Assembly: GCF_963583255.1 (NCBI RefSeq)
Contig: NC_084817.1
Location: forward strand, 14,762,121 to 14,826,120
Length of the DNA: 64,000 bases
Source of the DNA: Pyrus communis
Taxonomy: Eukaryota > Streptophyta > Magnoliopsida > Rosales > Rosaceae
Reading direction: 5' to 3'
Shown: positions 11,776 to 24,923 of the stretch, one piece after another
Layout of the letters: every line of letters begins with the position of its first letter
How positions within the stretch are numbered: the first letter of the stretch is position 1
The notes under the pieces: model-generated
Told to the model about the DNA's origin: nothing
Database searches by the model: none
The model's input: the letters and a program-made list of their open reading frames with translations, nothing else
Translations under genes and position numbers: made by a program

Positions 11776-14392
11776 TGATGCGTGATTTATACGCACACAA
11801 ATTAAACCCTCTTTTTGTCAATTGTAGTATAAGTATAAGTAGGGATCGTTCTGGACCGGGGATTAGGAGGGATTGCAAATGACTTGGAAACTGACTCAAA
11901 AACGTAAAATAAAGTTAAAAACGTTCACAAAGACTCAAAGGACTCAAAACAAGTTCAAAAGACTCAAAACTGCCTAAAAACACTAACTAGGCAGTTTCTG
12001 ACCTTAAACCCAATGTTGGACGAATTTAAGATTATGGTTTGATTCAAACGTAAAAACACAATATAAAACACTATACTAGACTCAAAGAATGCAAAACTAA
12101 ACTTTAAAACACTAAAACAAACCAAAAGACTCAAACATCACCCAAAACACTCAAAACAGCCTTAAAATCACTTTCTGGGCAGTTTTGAGCACTTTGGTGA
12201 ATTTGGACGAATTTTGGGAAATAAATTGAATCAAAACACTTTAAAACATAAACTAAACAAAGTCTAAACACTAAAGAACAAGAAAGTAAAGGGGGGGGGG
12301 GGTTAGGTTTTGACGAATTTAAACTAAAAGAACAGATTGTAAGTAAAAGCAAAATGTAAATGTGAATGTGTGATAGAATTGAATGGAATGAAGGCTAGCT
12401 AAGGGGTTCATCTCCATACATGTTATACTTGCATAATAAAATGATTTCCAATTGCATTTCAATAAACTATGATACTCAACACCCCAAGTTAACCGTGATG
12501 CACTAATTAACTCTCAAATTTTCCTTATGTTATTGAATTGGATGATGCATGCGACAATTCAAATCATTCTCCAATGGTTCTCAACATGAATGCATAGAAG
12601 AGATACAATGAGAGATCATTATGCTCTATGAGAATTATAAGTGTTGACGAGGCAATTGTAACTATGAATGCATGATACTTTTGCCAAGAATTCAATTAAC
12701 GCGGTTGTGACTAGCAACATTCACTACTCATGTTTATAAACTTGTGACGATTAGGTGAAACTCGTTTATAAACTAGCATCGAGTTTATGCATGAAGACTA
12801 AGTATGCATCCCTAATCAACATACAAAAACAAGTTTTTAATAAACATGATAATTGAATTACAATCACAACTTAACAAATCACAATTGGAAGAAATCAATT
12901 CATATTTCAAACATGTTCATGGCTTCAAACTTTCCCCTAACTAATTAGGGGTTTAGCCACTCATGATTACAACAAACTTAGAGAGTAATAACAAAGTAAA
13001 CATTGAAAACAAGAATCGAAGTACACCTAAAAATTCCAACAACTCAATCTTGAATTGTATGAACGTTTAGGCCTCTTGTCCTCTAGTTGCTGCGGCACAA
13101 GGGGTTTTGGTGAGTTTTGGGGGTTATGGATGATGTAGAATGATGTGTTTAGGGTAGGGATGGATGTAGGGGAAGGTAAGGAGTGTTTTTGGGCAGAAAA
13201 TATGAAGAATGGTGAAGTATGGTAGTGCTAGAGAGAGGGGAGGAATTTCTGGCGTGAATGAATGTGTATGAGAGATGGTTTTCTGAAATGGAAGAGTGTG
13301 TTGTTTGTGGCTGCAATGCATGCTTATTTATAGGTGAAATGGGGGGAACATGATGACTAGGAATTAGGTGGAAAGCTGAAATGGTGATGGGAGATGCATG
13401 TGGCTGTTTGTGCATGTGATTAAAGGGTGGAAATGCATGTGCTTTCACAGAAATGAAAGGGAATGCACGGTTTTGGTTGATTTCTGGTGGTTGTGAGGTG
13501 GAAATCTAGGTGGAAATGCATGTGGATTAAAGCTATGTGAATGATTAAGGTGAATGTGCATGAGTGCATGTGAAATCTGCCAAGATGCATGTGTTATGAA
13601 GTGGATTTTCTGCAAAGGCAAGGTGAATGTGCATGTGATTAAATTAAAAGATGGAATGCATGTGAAAGGTTGGAGATTGAATGATTAAAGTGCATGTGGC
13701 TGATTTATGAAGGGGAAATGCAAAGGGGAAATCTGGAAATGGGATAGGAGCCACGGCATTGTGTGGTGTTTGTTTGAATGTTTGCAATGATGAAATGGAT
13801 GGGAGTGGTTTGATGAATGAGTGGATGGAATGATGAAAGAATAAAGGGAATGATGAAAGGGGAACAAGTGCATGTTAGCCACGGCAAGGAATGCATTTTC
13901 TGAATGAATGAAGGCAGGTTATGTGGAAGGGCTTGAACAAAGGTAGAAGCATGGCACAAAGGTGAATGGGTGATGTGTGAATGTGGTTGAATGATTAAAG
14001 TGTAAATGATTAATGAATGGTTCTTTGTTGATGGTGGAAATCTGAAATGATGAAGTGGAATGTGCATGTGGCTGCAATGATGGTGTTTTGCACGGCAATG
14101 ATGGAGAAAGAATGTGTGGATGCATGGTTGTGTTGGTGATGAATGTGAACTCTTTGTTCTTCATTTTCATTCCTTTGGTCTTCAATTTCGTCCATCTACT
14201 TGGCTTTAAGCATATGCAATCCATTCCAATCTCTAATTTGCTCCAAAAGGCTCCGAAAGGCATCCTTTTGCATCCTTAGCCATATGAACCTATAAACACA
14301 CGAAAATGACTTTAAACACTAAATTAAGTAAGAAAACACAACATAAATGCATAAGAACTAGCTAACTAAGGCGCATAAATATGCTTCTATCA
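11776..14392 (-). repeat. 3' LTR of Q
   Basis: Reads TGATAGAAGCATA...CGCATCA on the minus strand, with TATA box at 13325-13333. The terminal 100 bp (11776-11870) follow the general family sequence and differ clearly from the same part of the partner LTR, although the remainder is nearly identical. Confidence 0.88.
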
Positions 14393-15668
14393 AATTCCCC
14401 CACACTTAGCTTTTGCTAGTCCTCGAGCAAAACAAAGAAACAAAACATAACCTAAACCTTCCAACGTTCACCTCAGGGATTTCCAATGGTACATGACAAG
14501 TTAAAAATCATCATCCCCACAGATTTGAGTCATCTTTACAATTGAAAACATACTTAATCATATACACCACTTACTAGTTCACAATTAATCGATTAAAAGA
14601 ATGTTTTGAATGTAGTAACATGCCTTAGAGAATTTGCTCAATCCTTACAAGATATGCACTCAATTTTCACTCAGATTTTCTAACTACACACCCTATACTA
14701 GTTATATGTGAGAAGATTGATGTAAATATGAAAACGAATGCTCACATATACGTATAACAAAGAACGCAATTTATGGAGTTAATAAGCATGTTTAGAAATG
14801 ATCTCATGAATGGAATGCTACTACTTAGATGCGAGAACTAATGACCATATGCTCATACCAAATTCAAACTCCACAAATTGAAACACATAACACTCAAGAA
14901 TGAAGTCAAGGGTTGTAACGGGGCTTGGGGTAGTGGTTAACAAAGAAAAGATAAAGAGAACAAGCGTTCTTCAAGTAATAGTAAGCAAAGTAGTGTACTT
15001 AAGACTTAGAATTCATTTAGATTGCAGAAATTAACTTTAAAACACAAGGGGAAGACTTAGACAACTCCTTAGGGCCGAATTCATTGTTTTGGACCCTTAC
15101 TTCAACAAACAATACTTTGGAATTCTTTTTCACAACTTTTCAACTCTTTTTCATACTTTTCACGCCTTTTTTTTTTTCTTTTTCTTTTCTTTCATGCCGT
15201 GCCTATGGCACACAAATTCTCACACAAGAACACTTCCCCCACACTTGTTTTCTGCCAACATAAATCAAAAGAAATTCAATTTGAATCATGCTTTACTAAG
15301 CTTTAAGAACAAGGGTGTGGATGGTCCTAATCTAGGCTAGGTGATGATAATGTGGGTTAACTTGAACATAAAATGACATGGGATACACGGCAATATGGCT
15401 AAGGTGGTGGTCACTACACAACTTCATCTTGAATCTGTGTTATGCAAATCAATAACATGCTTTGAATGAAATGGGCATGAGTTCTAGCATTTGGAACTAA
15501 ATGATGAAACGCCTCTAAGTAGTAACCAAGCAAAGAATAATGAGATCATGCAACGACTTAGAAAACAAAAATGCACAGATTCTAACTCTCCAAATAAACG
15601 TTTAGGCTCAAGTCTCACAAGGTTGTAGCGTTAATTTGAGTTCCTTCCTTCAAGCATGTTACAAAAAC

Positions 15669-15701
<33 letters not shown>

Positions 15702-16298
15702 CTTTATGATTGCATGTGAAGTCATAAGTTATAATCACAACCAAGCATACACAAAGAGTAAATCAAACTTTCATCCATGTTAATCACTCTCTTTAACAGC
15801 CATGTAATTACAAACCGAATCCTCATCATTGTGTTGGAAGGTACCCTAAAACAAAAACAAACACACAAAAACACTTTGAAAACAACTCTTTTTGGGTTTT
15901 TAAAACAAATTTTTCAAATTTTTATGTGATTTTCGGATTTTTACTTCAAAACACACTAAAACACACCAAAACTGCTTAAAAACAGCAAGGAACAAGTCTA
16001 TAAGTAAAGGGTGATAAAATCCCATGAATTTGCATCAAAAACACTTAGTTACCCCCCCCACACTTAAATCAAACATTGTCCTCAATGTTTCAAGCATAAA
16101 ATCACACAAAACACAAAGAAACACACAAACAGCAAGTAAAACAACTAAATAGGCAGATTCGAAATAAACAACAAAGTGAAGGGGTTAGGAACGCAAATCT
16201 GGAATTGGAGTGATTTCTTGAGCTTCCTTTGTTGAATTGCATGGGTTGCCTCCCAAGTAGCGCTTTCTTTAACGTCTTGCAGCCGGACGAAGACACGT
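14393..16298 (-). other. Q 3' non-coding region with polypurine tract
   Basis: No convincing ORF. The polypurine tract is 14393-14407 next to the LTR, preceded by the hairpin at 14411-14432. Further tracts of the form CCCCCACACTT lie at about 15236-15248 and 16051-16066. A 34-base T run is at about 15672-15701. The segment 16240-16295 (TTGCCTCCCAAGTAGCGCTT, then AACGTCTTGCAGCCGGACGA) is the landmark that follows pol in this family and is retained in the gag-pol-less elements. Confidence 0.7.
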
Positions 16299-19200
16299 TC
16301 ATGCTCCATTGGAGCCCACGGCATGGAGTGGGGTCTCCTCCACGACATGCTCCACAAAGTTCTCATAGTATGGCTTCAATCTATGTCCGTTCACCTTGAA
16401 CTCGTGGCCACTTTTTAAGCTTTGGACTTGGACTGCACCATGAGGAAAAACATTAGTAACAACAAGAGGTCCAATCCATTTAGAACGTAACTTACCAGGG
16501 AATAACCGAAGTCTTGAATCAAAAAGCAACACTTTCTGCCCCTTGGAGAACGTTTTGGTACGAAGCATCTTATCATGATAAGCCTTCGTCTTGTCCTTGT
16601 AGATGCGAGCATTCTCGTAAGCCTCGTTCCTAATCTCCTCAAGTTCATCTAATTGGAGCTTCCTATGAACTCCAGCAGCGTCTATGTCCAAATTGAAGGT
16701 TTTCACAGCCCAATGTGCCTTGTGCTCTAACTCAACGGGCAAATGACATGGCTTACCATATATAAGCCGAAAAGGTGACATGCCAAGGGGAGTTTTGTAA
16801 GCCGTACGATAGGCCCACAATGCATCGTCCAAGCGCAAACTCCAATCTCTTCTTGAGGGTCCCACGGTTTTCTCTAGGACTTGTTTGATCTCCCTATTTG
16901 AAACCTCCGCTTGCCCATTGGTTTGAGGGTGATAAGGTGTGGAAACCTTATGAGTAACGTTCTACTTCTTGAGCAAAGCTTCAATGGTGCGGTTACGAAA
17001 GTGAGAACCCCCATCACTAATTAAAACTCGTGGCATCCCAAACCTAGCAAAAATATTAGATTTCACAAAATCTGCAACAACCTTAGAATCGTTAGTACGG
17101 GTGGCTTTGGCTTCCACCCATTTGGAAACATAATCGACAGCTAGCAAGATATAAGTGAAACCAAAAGATGGAGGGAAGGGGCCCATGAAATCAATACCCC
17201 ACACATCAAAAATTTCCACAAATGAGAGAGATTGTTGTGGCATTTGGTCCTTAGGCCCTATGTTACCTGTTCTTTGACACTTATCGCATGTTAAACAAAA
17301 CATTTTAGCATCTTTAAAGAGATTAGGCCAATAAAATCCAGATTGTAACACCTTTAGGGCTGTCCTTTGGGTGCCAAAATGTCCCCCACATGCATAAGTA
17401 TGGCAGAATGTAAGAATGGAATTAAATTCAGATTCGGGCACACATCTACGCACAATCTGATCTGGGCAGAATTTCCATAAATATGGATCATCCTAAACAT
17501 AAAAACGTGCATCATGAACAAGTTTATCACGTTGGAACTTGTTTAGGGTACTAGGAACTTGCTTAGACACCAAGAAATTGACCAAATCGGCATACCAAGG
17601 GGTTCTTACCTCAATGGACAGAAGTTGCTCATCCGGAAACGTTTCTAAAATGGGGGTGGACTCTTCCTCACGCACCATTCTACTTAGGTGGTCAGCCACC
17701 ACGTTTTCACACCCTTTCTTGTCTCGGATTTCAAGATCGAACTCTTGAAGTAGGAGCATCCAACGAATGAGTATTGGCTTAGCCTCCTTTTTGGTGAGAA
17801 GATACTTCAAGGCTGCATGGTCAGTGAAAACAATTACTTTAGTACCAAGAAGATATGATCTAAACTTATCTAAAGCAAATACAACCGCCAAGAGTTCTTT
17901 TTCGGTTGTAGAATAATTCAATTGAGCATCATTTAAAGTGCGTGAAGCATAATAAATAACATGTGGCTGTTTATTTTTCCTTTGACCCAAAACAGCCCCA
18001 AGTGCATAATCCGATGCATCACACATCAATTCAAAGGGAATGGACCAATCCGGGGGAGTTATGATGGGTGCCGTGGTGAGTAAGTCTTTTAGATGCTTGA
18101 ATGCCTTCTCACACGCCTCGTTGAACTCAAAAGACACATCCTTTTGGAGTAGGCGGCATAGGGGTTGTGCAATCTTGGAAAAGTCCTTGATAAATCGTCG
18201 ATAGAATCCTGCATGGCCAAGAAAAGAACGGACCTCTCTAACCGACGTAGGAGAGGGTAAGTGACGTACAAGATCTATTTTAGACTTATCAACTTCAATT
18301 CCTTTTTCAGAGATGATATGACCCAAAACTATACCTTGTTTAACCATAAAATGACATTTTTCCCAATTCAAAACAAGGTTAGTTTCCATGCATCTTTTCA
18401 AGATTAAAGTGAGATTATGCAAACAAGCATCAAATGAGTCTCCAAACACACTAAAATCGTCCATAAATACTTCAATTATCTTGTCAACATAATCAGAGAA
18501 GATACTTACCATGCATCGTTGGAAAGTGGCCGGTGCATTGCATAAACCAAATGGCATACGACGATATGCAAAAGTACCAAATGGACAAGTAAAGGTGGTC
18601 TTTTCTTGATCATCCGGCGTTATGACAATTTGATTATAACCCGAATAACCATCAAGAAAGCAATAAAAAGAATGACCGGCTAACCTTTCAAGCATTTGAT
18701 CAATGAATGGCAAAGGGAAGTGATCTTTCCTTGTTGCGGCATTTAGCTTTCTATAGTCAATGCACACCCTCCAACCGGTTTGAATGCGTGTAGGCACAAG
18801 TTCATCTTCTTCATTCTTCACCACAGTCACTCCGGATTTCTTTGGCACAACTTGAACCGGTGAAACCCAACGGCTATCCGAGATAGGATAGATCACCCCA
18901 CAATCTAGAAGCTTGATAATCTCCTTTTTCACAACTTCCATCATTGGAGGGTTGAGCCGGCGTTGAGCCTCTCTGGTTGGTTTAGCCCCCTCCTCTAAAA
19001 GTATGCGATGCATGCAAGTTGTAGGACTAATACCCTTTATGTCGGCCAAGGTCCATCCTATGGCCGTCTTGTGCTCTTTCAACACCCGAATCAATTTCTC
19101 CTCCTCTATTGCTGTGAGGGATAAGGAAACTATGACAGGCAACGTCTCATTGTCTCCCAAATAGACATACTTCAAATGATCCGGCAATGGTTTAAGCTCA

Positions 19201-21791
19201 AGAATGGGTGCCTGAATCACTGAAGGTAACAACTTGTTAGTCGAAACAGGAATTGGACTCGGTTTTGGAGGCTTACCAAAGTGTTGTGGCAATGACTCAA
19301 GTGCAGCAACCATCTCGGCCTCATCTTCACTTCTAGGCACGGCAAAACCAGATTTTTGCCCAATTCCTTGTGCAATTGTTGTTTCAAGTGTATCCCTCTC
19401 CAAAGAATCGAGAAATTCCTGCGCCAAATCATCAATTATATCAATAGAAAAGCAAGAATGATCGTCCTTAGGAAATTTAATACTTTCAGAAAGATTGAAA
19501 TCAATGACTTCCCCATCAAATTCCATCGTTAAAGTTCCTTTAAACACATCTATCTTGGTGCGGGCTGTTTTCATGAAGGGCCTCCCTAATAGAATCGGTA
19601 ATGGGGTGGAATGGGGTGAATCCTCCATGTCAAGCACGTAGAAATCCGCTGGAAAAATCAAGTTATCAACCTGTACCAAAATATCTTCCAAAACACCCTT
19701 TGGATATGCATTAGAACGATCGGCTAATTGAATTATCACACCATCATTTTTAAGCTCACCTAAGTTCATAGATGCATAAATAGAGTATGGCATAACATTA
19801 ATCGAAGCCCCTAAGTCTAACATGCATTGTTCAAACTTAGTATTACCAATAACGCACGGAATTGTAAAACTACCCGGATCTTTGCATTTAGGGGGTAATT
19901 TCCTTTGTAACACAGCAGAGACATTTTCACTTACCTGGACCACCTCCTTGTTTGAAATCCTCTTCCTCGTTGTGCAAAGCTCTTTTAAGAACTTGGCATA
20001 CTTAGGGACTTGCTTGATTGCATCAAGGAGCGGAATGTTAACTTGAACTTTCCTAAAGGTTTCCAAAATGTCCTTTTCACTCTCCTCCTTCTTTGATTGC
20101 CTAAACCTGCTAGGAAAGGGCACGTTTAGTGGAATGGAACTTGACAAAGTCGAATTTGGACTTACCTTAGGCATATTGGACGGTTTTGGCACAATAGGGG
20201 GCTGCGGCAAAGATTCTTTCACCCTTGCCGTGGCCTTTATTCCTTGTTCCTCCTCTTCTTGCAGCAACATGTCCTCTTCTTGACTTGTTTTGGATGGCCT
20301 TGAGGTGGTTCCGACCTCCTTACCACTTCTGAACATGATTGCCTTGGCAGATTCGCACCCTCCCCTTGGATTGACAACGGTTGAGCTAGGGAGCTTGCCT
20401 TTGTCTCGGAATTGTCCTACAAATTCCGCAATCTGCCCAATTTGTTTCTCCAAGTGATCCACCCTTTTGTCTTGGTTTTGCATGGCTTTGGTTTGATCCT
20501 CTTGCCCCTGAGACAAATTGGTAAGTAATTTAAGAAGTGTTTCATTGCCCAACGACGTACCTTGATTGTTTTGGGCAGGTTGTGCTTGGTTTGGATTGGG
20601 GCCGAATGGCTTGGTGTAGAACCCCGGGGGTTGTTGTCTAAAGCCTCCTTGTTGTTGAGGTTGTTGAGGTTCCCTCCACTTGAAGTTTGGATGGTCTCTC
20701 CAACCCGGATTGTATGTGTTGGAATATGGATCATTCCTTGGTTGATTGTGGCTCGGAAATCCCATGGCATTTGCACTCTCCCATCCCCCATTCTCAATCA
20801 ATTGAGGGCATTTTTCCGAAGGGTGTCCTTGGATAGAACATACACCACATACAATCGGTCCTTGTATCTTCATTCCTTCGGCCATCTGAGACACAATAGA
20901 AGTAAGATTAGCTATCTGAGATTGAATATCGGATTGAGAACTTACCTCATTCAAGTGTTGCCGTGGGGGGTCCCTTTGCCCAAGTCCTTCATATTGTTGT
21001 GCATTTAGAGCACGGTTTGCAATTAGGGTCTTGGCCGACATAGGAGTTTTGTCCACCAATGCACCTCCCGCCGAAGCATCGAGCATTTGCCTTTCAATGG
21101 GAAGAAGGCCCTCATAGAAATATTGAAGGAGAAGCTCCTCCTTCATTTGATGTTGAGGACACGATGCAACAAGGGCTTTAAAACGCTCGTAGTATGCCGG
21201 AAAAGATTCTCCTTGACTTTGTTGGATTCCGCTAATTTTCTTCCTCAAGAGAATGACTCTTGAAGTAGGGAAGAACTTCTCCAAGAACGCTCTCTTCATG
21301 CTCTCCCAAGAAGTAACGGTCCCGGGTGCCAATTCATAAAGCCAATCCTTAGCCTTTTCCACAAGAGAGAATGGAAAAGCTTTCATCATTAGAATGTTCC
21401 CATCGACATTTATGGGTGTCATGCTCGAACAAACAACCTCGAACTCCTTGAGATGCTTGTTGGGATCTTCCATGGAAAGCCCATGGTATTTCGGAATGTG
21501 GTGCAACAAGCTTGACTTCAACTCGAATTCATCGGTCTTGCCTTGGGCAGCCGCGGGGTATTGAATGCATAATGGTGCGGCATTGGCCAACCCCGAGGCC
21601 GAAAGCTCTTTAATGGTCCGATTGTCTGCTGCCATAACTTCTTCTTCCACACTTTCAAACTCAGATTCGGCCTCTGAACTTGAACTAGGTTCACTAGGTT
21701 CGGGATGCCTCCTCTTTCTTCTCAAATCACGTTCAAAATCGTCGTTAAAGTCCAAGATATGTGCATGCACAGTTTGAGAACTCCGCGTCAT
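16299..21791 (-). pseudogene. gag-pol: gag-pol polyprotein of Q, two in-frame stops
   Basis: One frame of about 1830 codons would make the particle and replication proteins of the element. Residue positions: Gag capsid region about 110-230; zinc knuckle C315-C318-H323-C328 (CX2CX4HX4C); aspartic protease D659 in DLGAS, a variant common in this group; reverse transcriptase about 930-1160 with FMDD 1109-1112; RNase H with D1258, E1297 and D1324; then integrase with an HHCC finger and D, D, E residues. TAG at 17493-17495 (codon 1433) stands where relatives have Trp and removes integrase. A second TAG at 16962-16964 stands at a usual Tyr and precedes the catalytic Glu. No frameshift was seen. The start MTRSS is the one conserved in the leader ORFs of V, Z and T. 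Product up to RNase H could still be made. Confidence 0.92.
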
Positions 21792-21891
21792 GCACTAGTA
21801 CCTAAACCAAGAAAACAAAACAAAATGAGAAAACTAGGTAAATTACACTAAAAACATACGGCAAAAACACAAGGGATTAGCAATTTTGCTA

Positions 21892-21910
21892 ATCCCCGGC
21901 AACGGCGCCA
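21892..21910 (-). other. Primer-binding site of Q (tRNA-Asp)
   Basis: Minus-strand TGGCGCCGTTGCCGGGGAT, five bases inside the 5' LTR, complementary to the tRNA-Asp(GUC) 3' end. It is the same as in V, X, Z and T, so these elements could use the same primer. Confidence 0.92.
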
Positions 21911-21915
21911 AAATT

Positions 21916-24531
21916 TGATGCGAAAATAGTTAAACACACAAATTAACCCTATGGATGACAATTGTAGTAAATGAGCAAATAGGGATCATTCTGGACCGGG
22001 GATTAGGAGGGATTGCAAATGACTTGGAAACTGACTCAAAAACGTAAAATAAAGTTAAAAACGTTCACAAAGACTCAAAGGACTCAAAACAAGTTCAAAA
22101 GACTCAAAACTGCCTAAAAACACTAACTAGGCAGTTTCTGACCTTAAACCCAATGTTGGACGAATTTAAGATTATGGTTTGATTCAAACGTAAAAACACA
22201 ATATAAAACACTATACTAGACTCAAAGAATGCAAAACTAAACTTTAAAACACTAAAACAAACCAAAAGACTCAAACATCACCCAAAACACTCAAAACAGC
22301 CTTAAAATCACTTTCTGGGCAGTTTTGAGCACTTTGGTGAATTTGGACGAATTTTGGGAAATAAATTGAATCAAAACACTTTAAAACATAAACTAAACAA
22401 AGTCTAAACACTAAAGAACAAGAAAGTAAAGGGGGGGGGGGTTAGGTTTTGACGAATTTAAACTAAAAGAACAGATTGTAAGTAAAAGCAAAATGTAAAT
22501 GTGAATGTGTGATAGAATTGAATGGAATGAAGGCTAGCTAAGGGGTTCATCTCCATACATGTTATACTTGCATAATAAAATGATTTCCAATTGCATTTCA
22601 TTAAACTATGATACTCAACACCCCAACTTAACCGTGATGCACTAATTAACTCTCAAATTTTCCTTATGTTATTGAATTGGATGATGCATGCGACAATTCA
22701 AATCATTCTCCAATGGTTCTCAACATGAATGCATAGAAGAGATACAATGAGAGATCATTATGCTCTATGAGAATTATAAGTGTTGACGAGGCAATTGTAA
22801 CTATGAATGCATGATACTTTTGCCAAGAATTCAATTAACGCGGTTGTGACTAGCAACCTTCACTACTCATGTTTATAAACTTGTGACGATTAGGTGAAAC
22901 TCGTTTATAAACTAGCATCGAGTTTATGCATGAAGACTAAGTATGCATCCCTAATCAACATACAAAAACAAGTTTTTAATAAACATGATAATTGAATTAC
23001 AATCACAACTTAACAAATCACAATTGGAAGAAATCAATTCATATTTCAAACATGTTCATGGCTTCAAACTTTCCCCTAACTAATTAGGGGTTTAGCCACT
23101 CATGATTACAACAAACTTAGAGAGTAATAACAAAGTAAACATTGAAAACAAGAATCGAAGTACACCTAAAAATTCCAACAACTCAATCTTGAATTGTATG
23201 AACGTTTAGGCCTCTTCTCCTCTAGTTGCTGCGGCACAAGGGGTTTTGGTGAGTTTTGGGGGTTATGGATGATGTAGAATGATGTGTTTAGGGTAGGGAT
23301 GGATGTAGGGGAAGGTAAGGAGTGTTTTTGGGCAGAAAATATGAAGAATGGTGAAGTATGGTAGTGCTAGAGAGAGGGGAGGAATTTCTGGCGTGAATGA
23401 ATGTGTATGAGAGATGGTTTTCTGAAATGGAAGAGTGTGTTGTTTGTGGCTGCAATGCATGCTTATTTATAGGTGAAATGGGGGGAACATGATGACTAGG
23501 AATTAGGTGGAAAGCTGAAATGGTGATGGGAGATGCATGTGGCTGTTTGTGCATGTGATTAAAGGGTGGAAATGCATGTGCTTTCACAGAAATGAAAGGG
23601 AATGCACGGTTTTGGTTGATTTCTGGTGGTTGTGAGGTGGAAATCTAGGTGGAAATGCATGTGGATTAAAGCTATGTGAATGATTAAGGTGAATGTGCAT
23701 GAGTGCATGTGAAATCTGCCAAGATGCATGTGTTATGAAGTGGATTTTCTGCAAAGGCAAGGTGAATGTGCATGTGATTAAATTAAAAGATGGAATGCAT
23801 GTGAAAGGTTGGAGATTGAATGATTAAAGTGCATGTGGCTGATTTATGAAGGGGAAATGCAAAGGGGAAATCTGGAAATGGGATAGGAGCCACGGCATTG
23901 TGTGGTGTTTGTTTGAATGTTTGCAATGATGAAATGGATGGGAGTGGTTTGATGAATGAGTGGATGGAATGATGAAAGAATAAAGGGAATGATGAAAGGG
24001 GAACAAGTGCATGTTAGCCACGGCAAGGAATGCATTTTCTGAATGAATGAAGGCAGGTTATGTGGAAGGGCTTGAACAAAGGTAGAAGCATGGCACAAAG
24101 GTGAATGGGTGATGTGTGAATGTGGTTGAATGATTAAAGTGTAAATGATTAATGAATGGTTCTTTGTTGATGGTGGAAATCTGAAATGATGAAGTGGAAT
24201 GTGCATGTGGCTGCAATGATGGTGTTTTGCACGGCAATGATGGAGAAAGAATGTGTGGATGCATGGTTGTGTTGGTGATGAATGTGAACTCTTTGTTCTT
24301 CATTTTCATTCCTTTGGTCTTCAATTTCGTCCATCTACTTGGCTTTAAGCATATGCAATCCATTCCAATCTCTAATTTGCTCCAAAAGGCTCCGAAAGGC
24401 ATCCTTTTGCATCCTTAGCCATATGAACCTATAAACACACGAAAATGACTTTAAACACTAAATTAAGTAAGAAAACACAACATAAATGCATAAGAACTAG
24501 CTAACTAAGGCGCATAAATATGCTTCTATCA
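21916..24531 (-). repeat. 5' LTR of Q
   Basis: A 2616-bp LTR next to the primer-binding site, with TATA box at 23464-23472. Its last 100 bp (21916-22010) are unlike those of every other LTR here (TGATGCGAAAATAGTTAAAC). Confidence 0.9.
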
Positions 24532-24923
24532 GAATGCGCGCTTAATTTTCATGCATGAATATGACGCTAGAATATAAGTGAGTTTCACCTAATAGTTACG
24601 AACTTATATTCGCAAGTAGTGGAGGTTGCTTATAAACAATCGTGTTAAACAAATTCTTGGCATAAGTTTCATGCAATCATAGTAACGAATGCCTCGTCAA
24701 CACTTATAATTTTCATAGAGCGTAATGATTCTTGCTTGTACCTCTTCTATGCATTCATGTTGAGGACTTGTGGGGAATGTTTTGAATTGTCGCATGCATC
24801 ATCCAATTCAATAACGTTAGGAAGATTTGAAGGTTAATTAGTGCATCACGGTTAACTTGGGGTGTTGAGTATCATAGTTTATTGAAATGCAATTGGAAAT
24901 CATTTTATTATGCAAGTATAACA

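Larger units (their letters stand above)
11776..24531 (-). mobile_element. Element Q: 12.8-kb coding Ty3/Gypsy (Athila/Tat-like) element
   Basis: LTRs of 2617 and 2616 bp enclose a tRNA-Asp primer-binding site, gag-pol and a polypurine tract, all minus. Apart from the terminal roughly 100 bp, I noticed only about five substitutions and one G-run length change between the LTRs, so insertion was recent. It splits the S LTR between TGTTTATTGA and GAATGCGCGC. The right flank GAATG and left flank AAATT match at 3 of 5 positions only, so the target duplication is degenerate. There is about 1.9 kb of non-coding DNA between pol and the 3' LTR and no env-like frame. Confidence 0.88.

Noticed and set aside
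14393..16298. env-like gene between pol and the 3' LTR of Q
   Set aside because: No long frame, signal peptide or membrane segment is visible in either strand.
19217..21008. Frames opposite to gag-pol
   Set aside because: Shadow frames of the polyprotein with no recognisable domain.
21891..21910. Partial tRNA-Asp gene
   Set aside because: Only the 3' 19 bases match and they sit exactly five bases from LTR ends; they are primer-binding sites.
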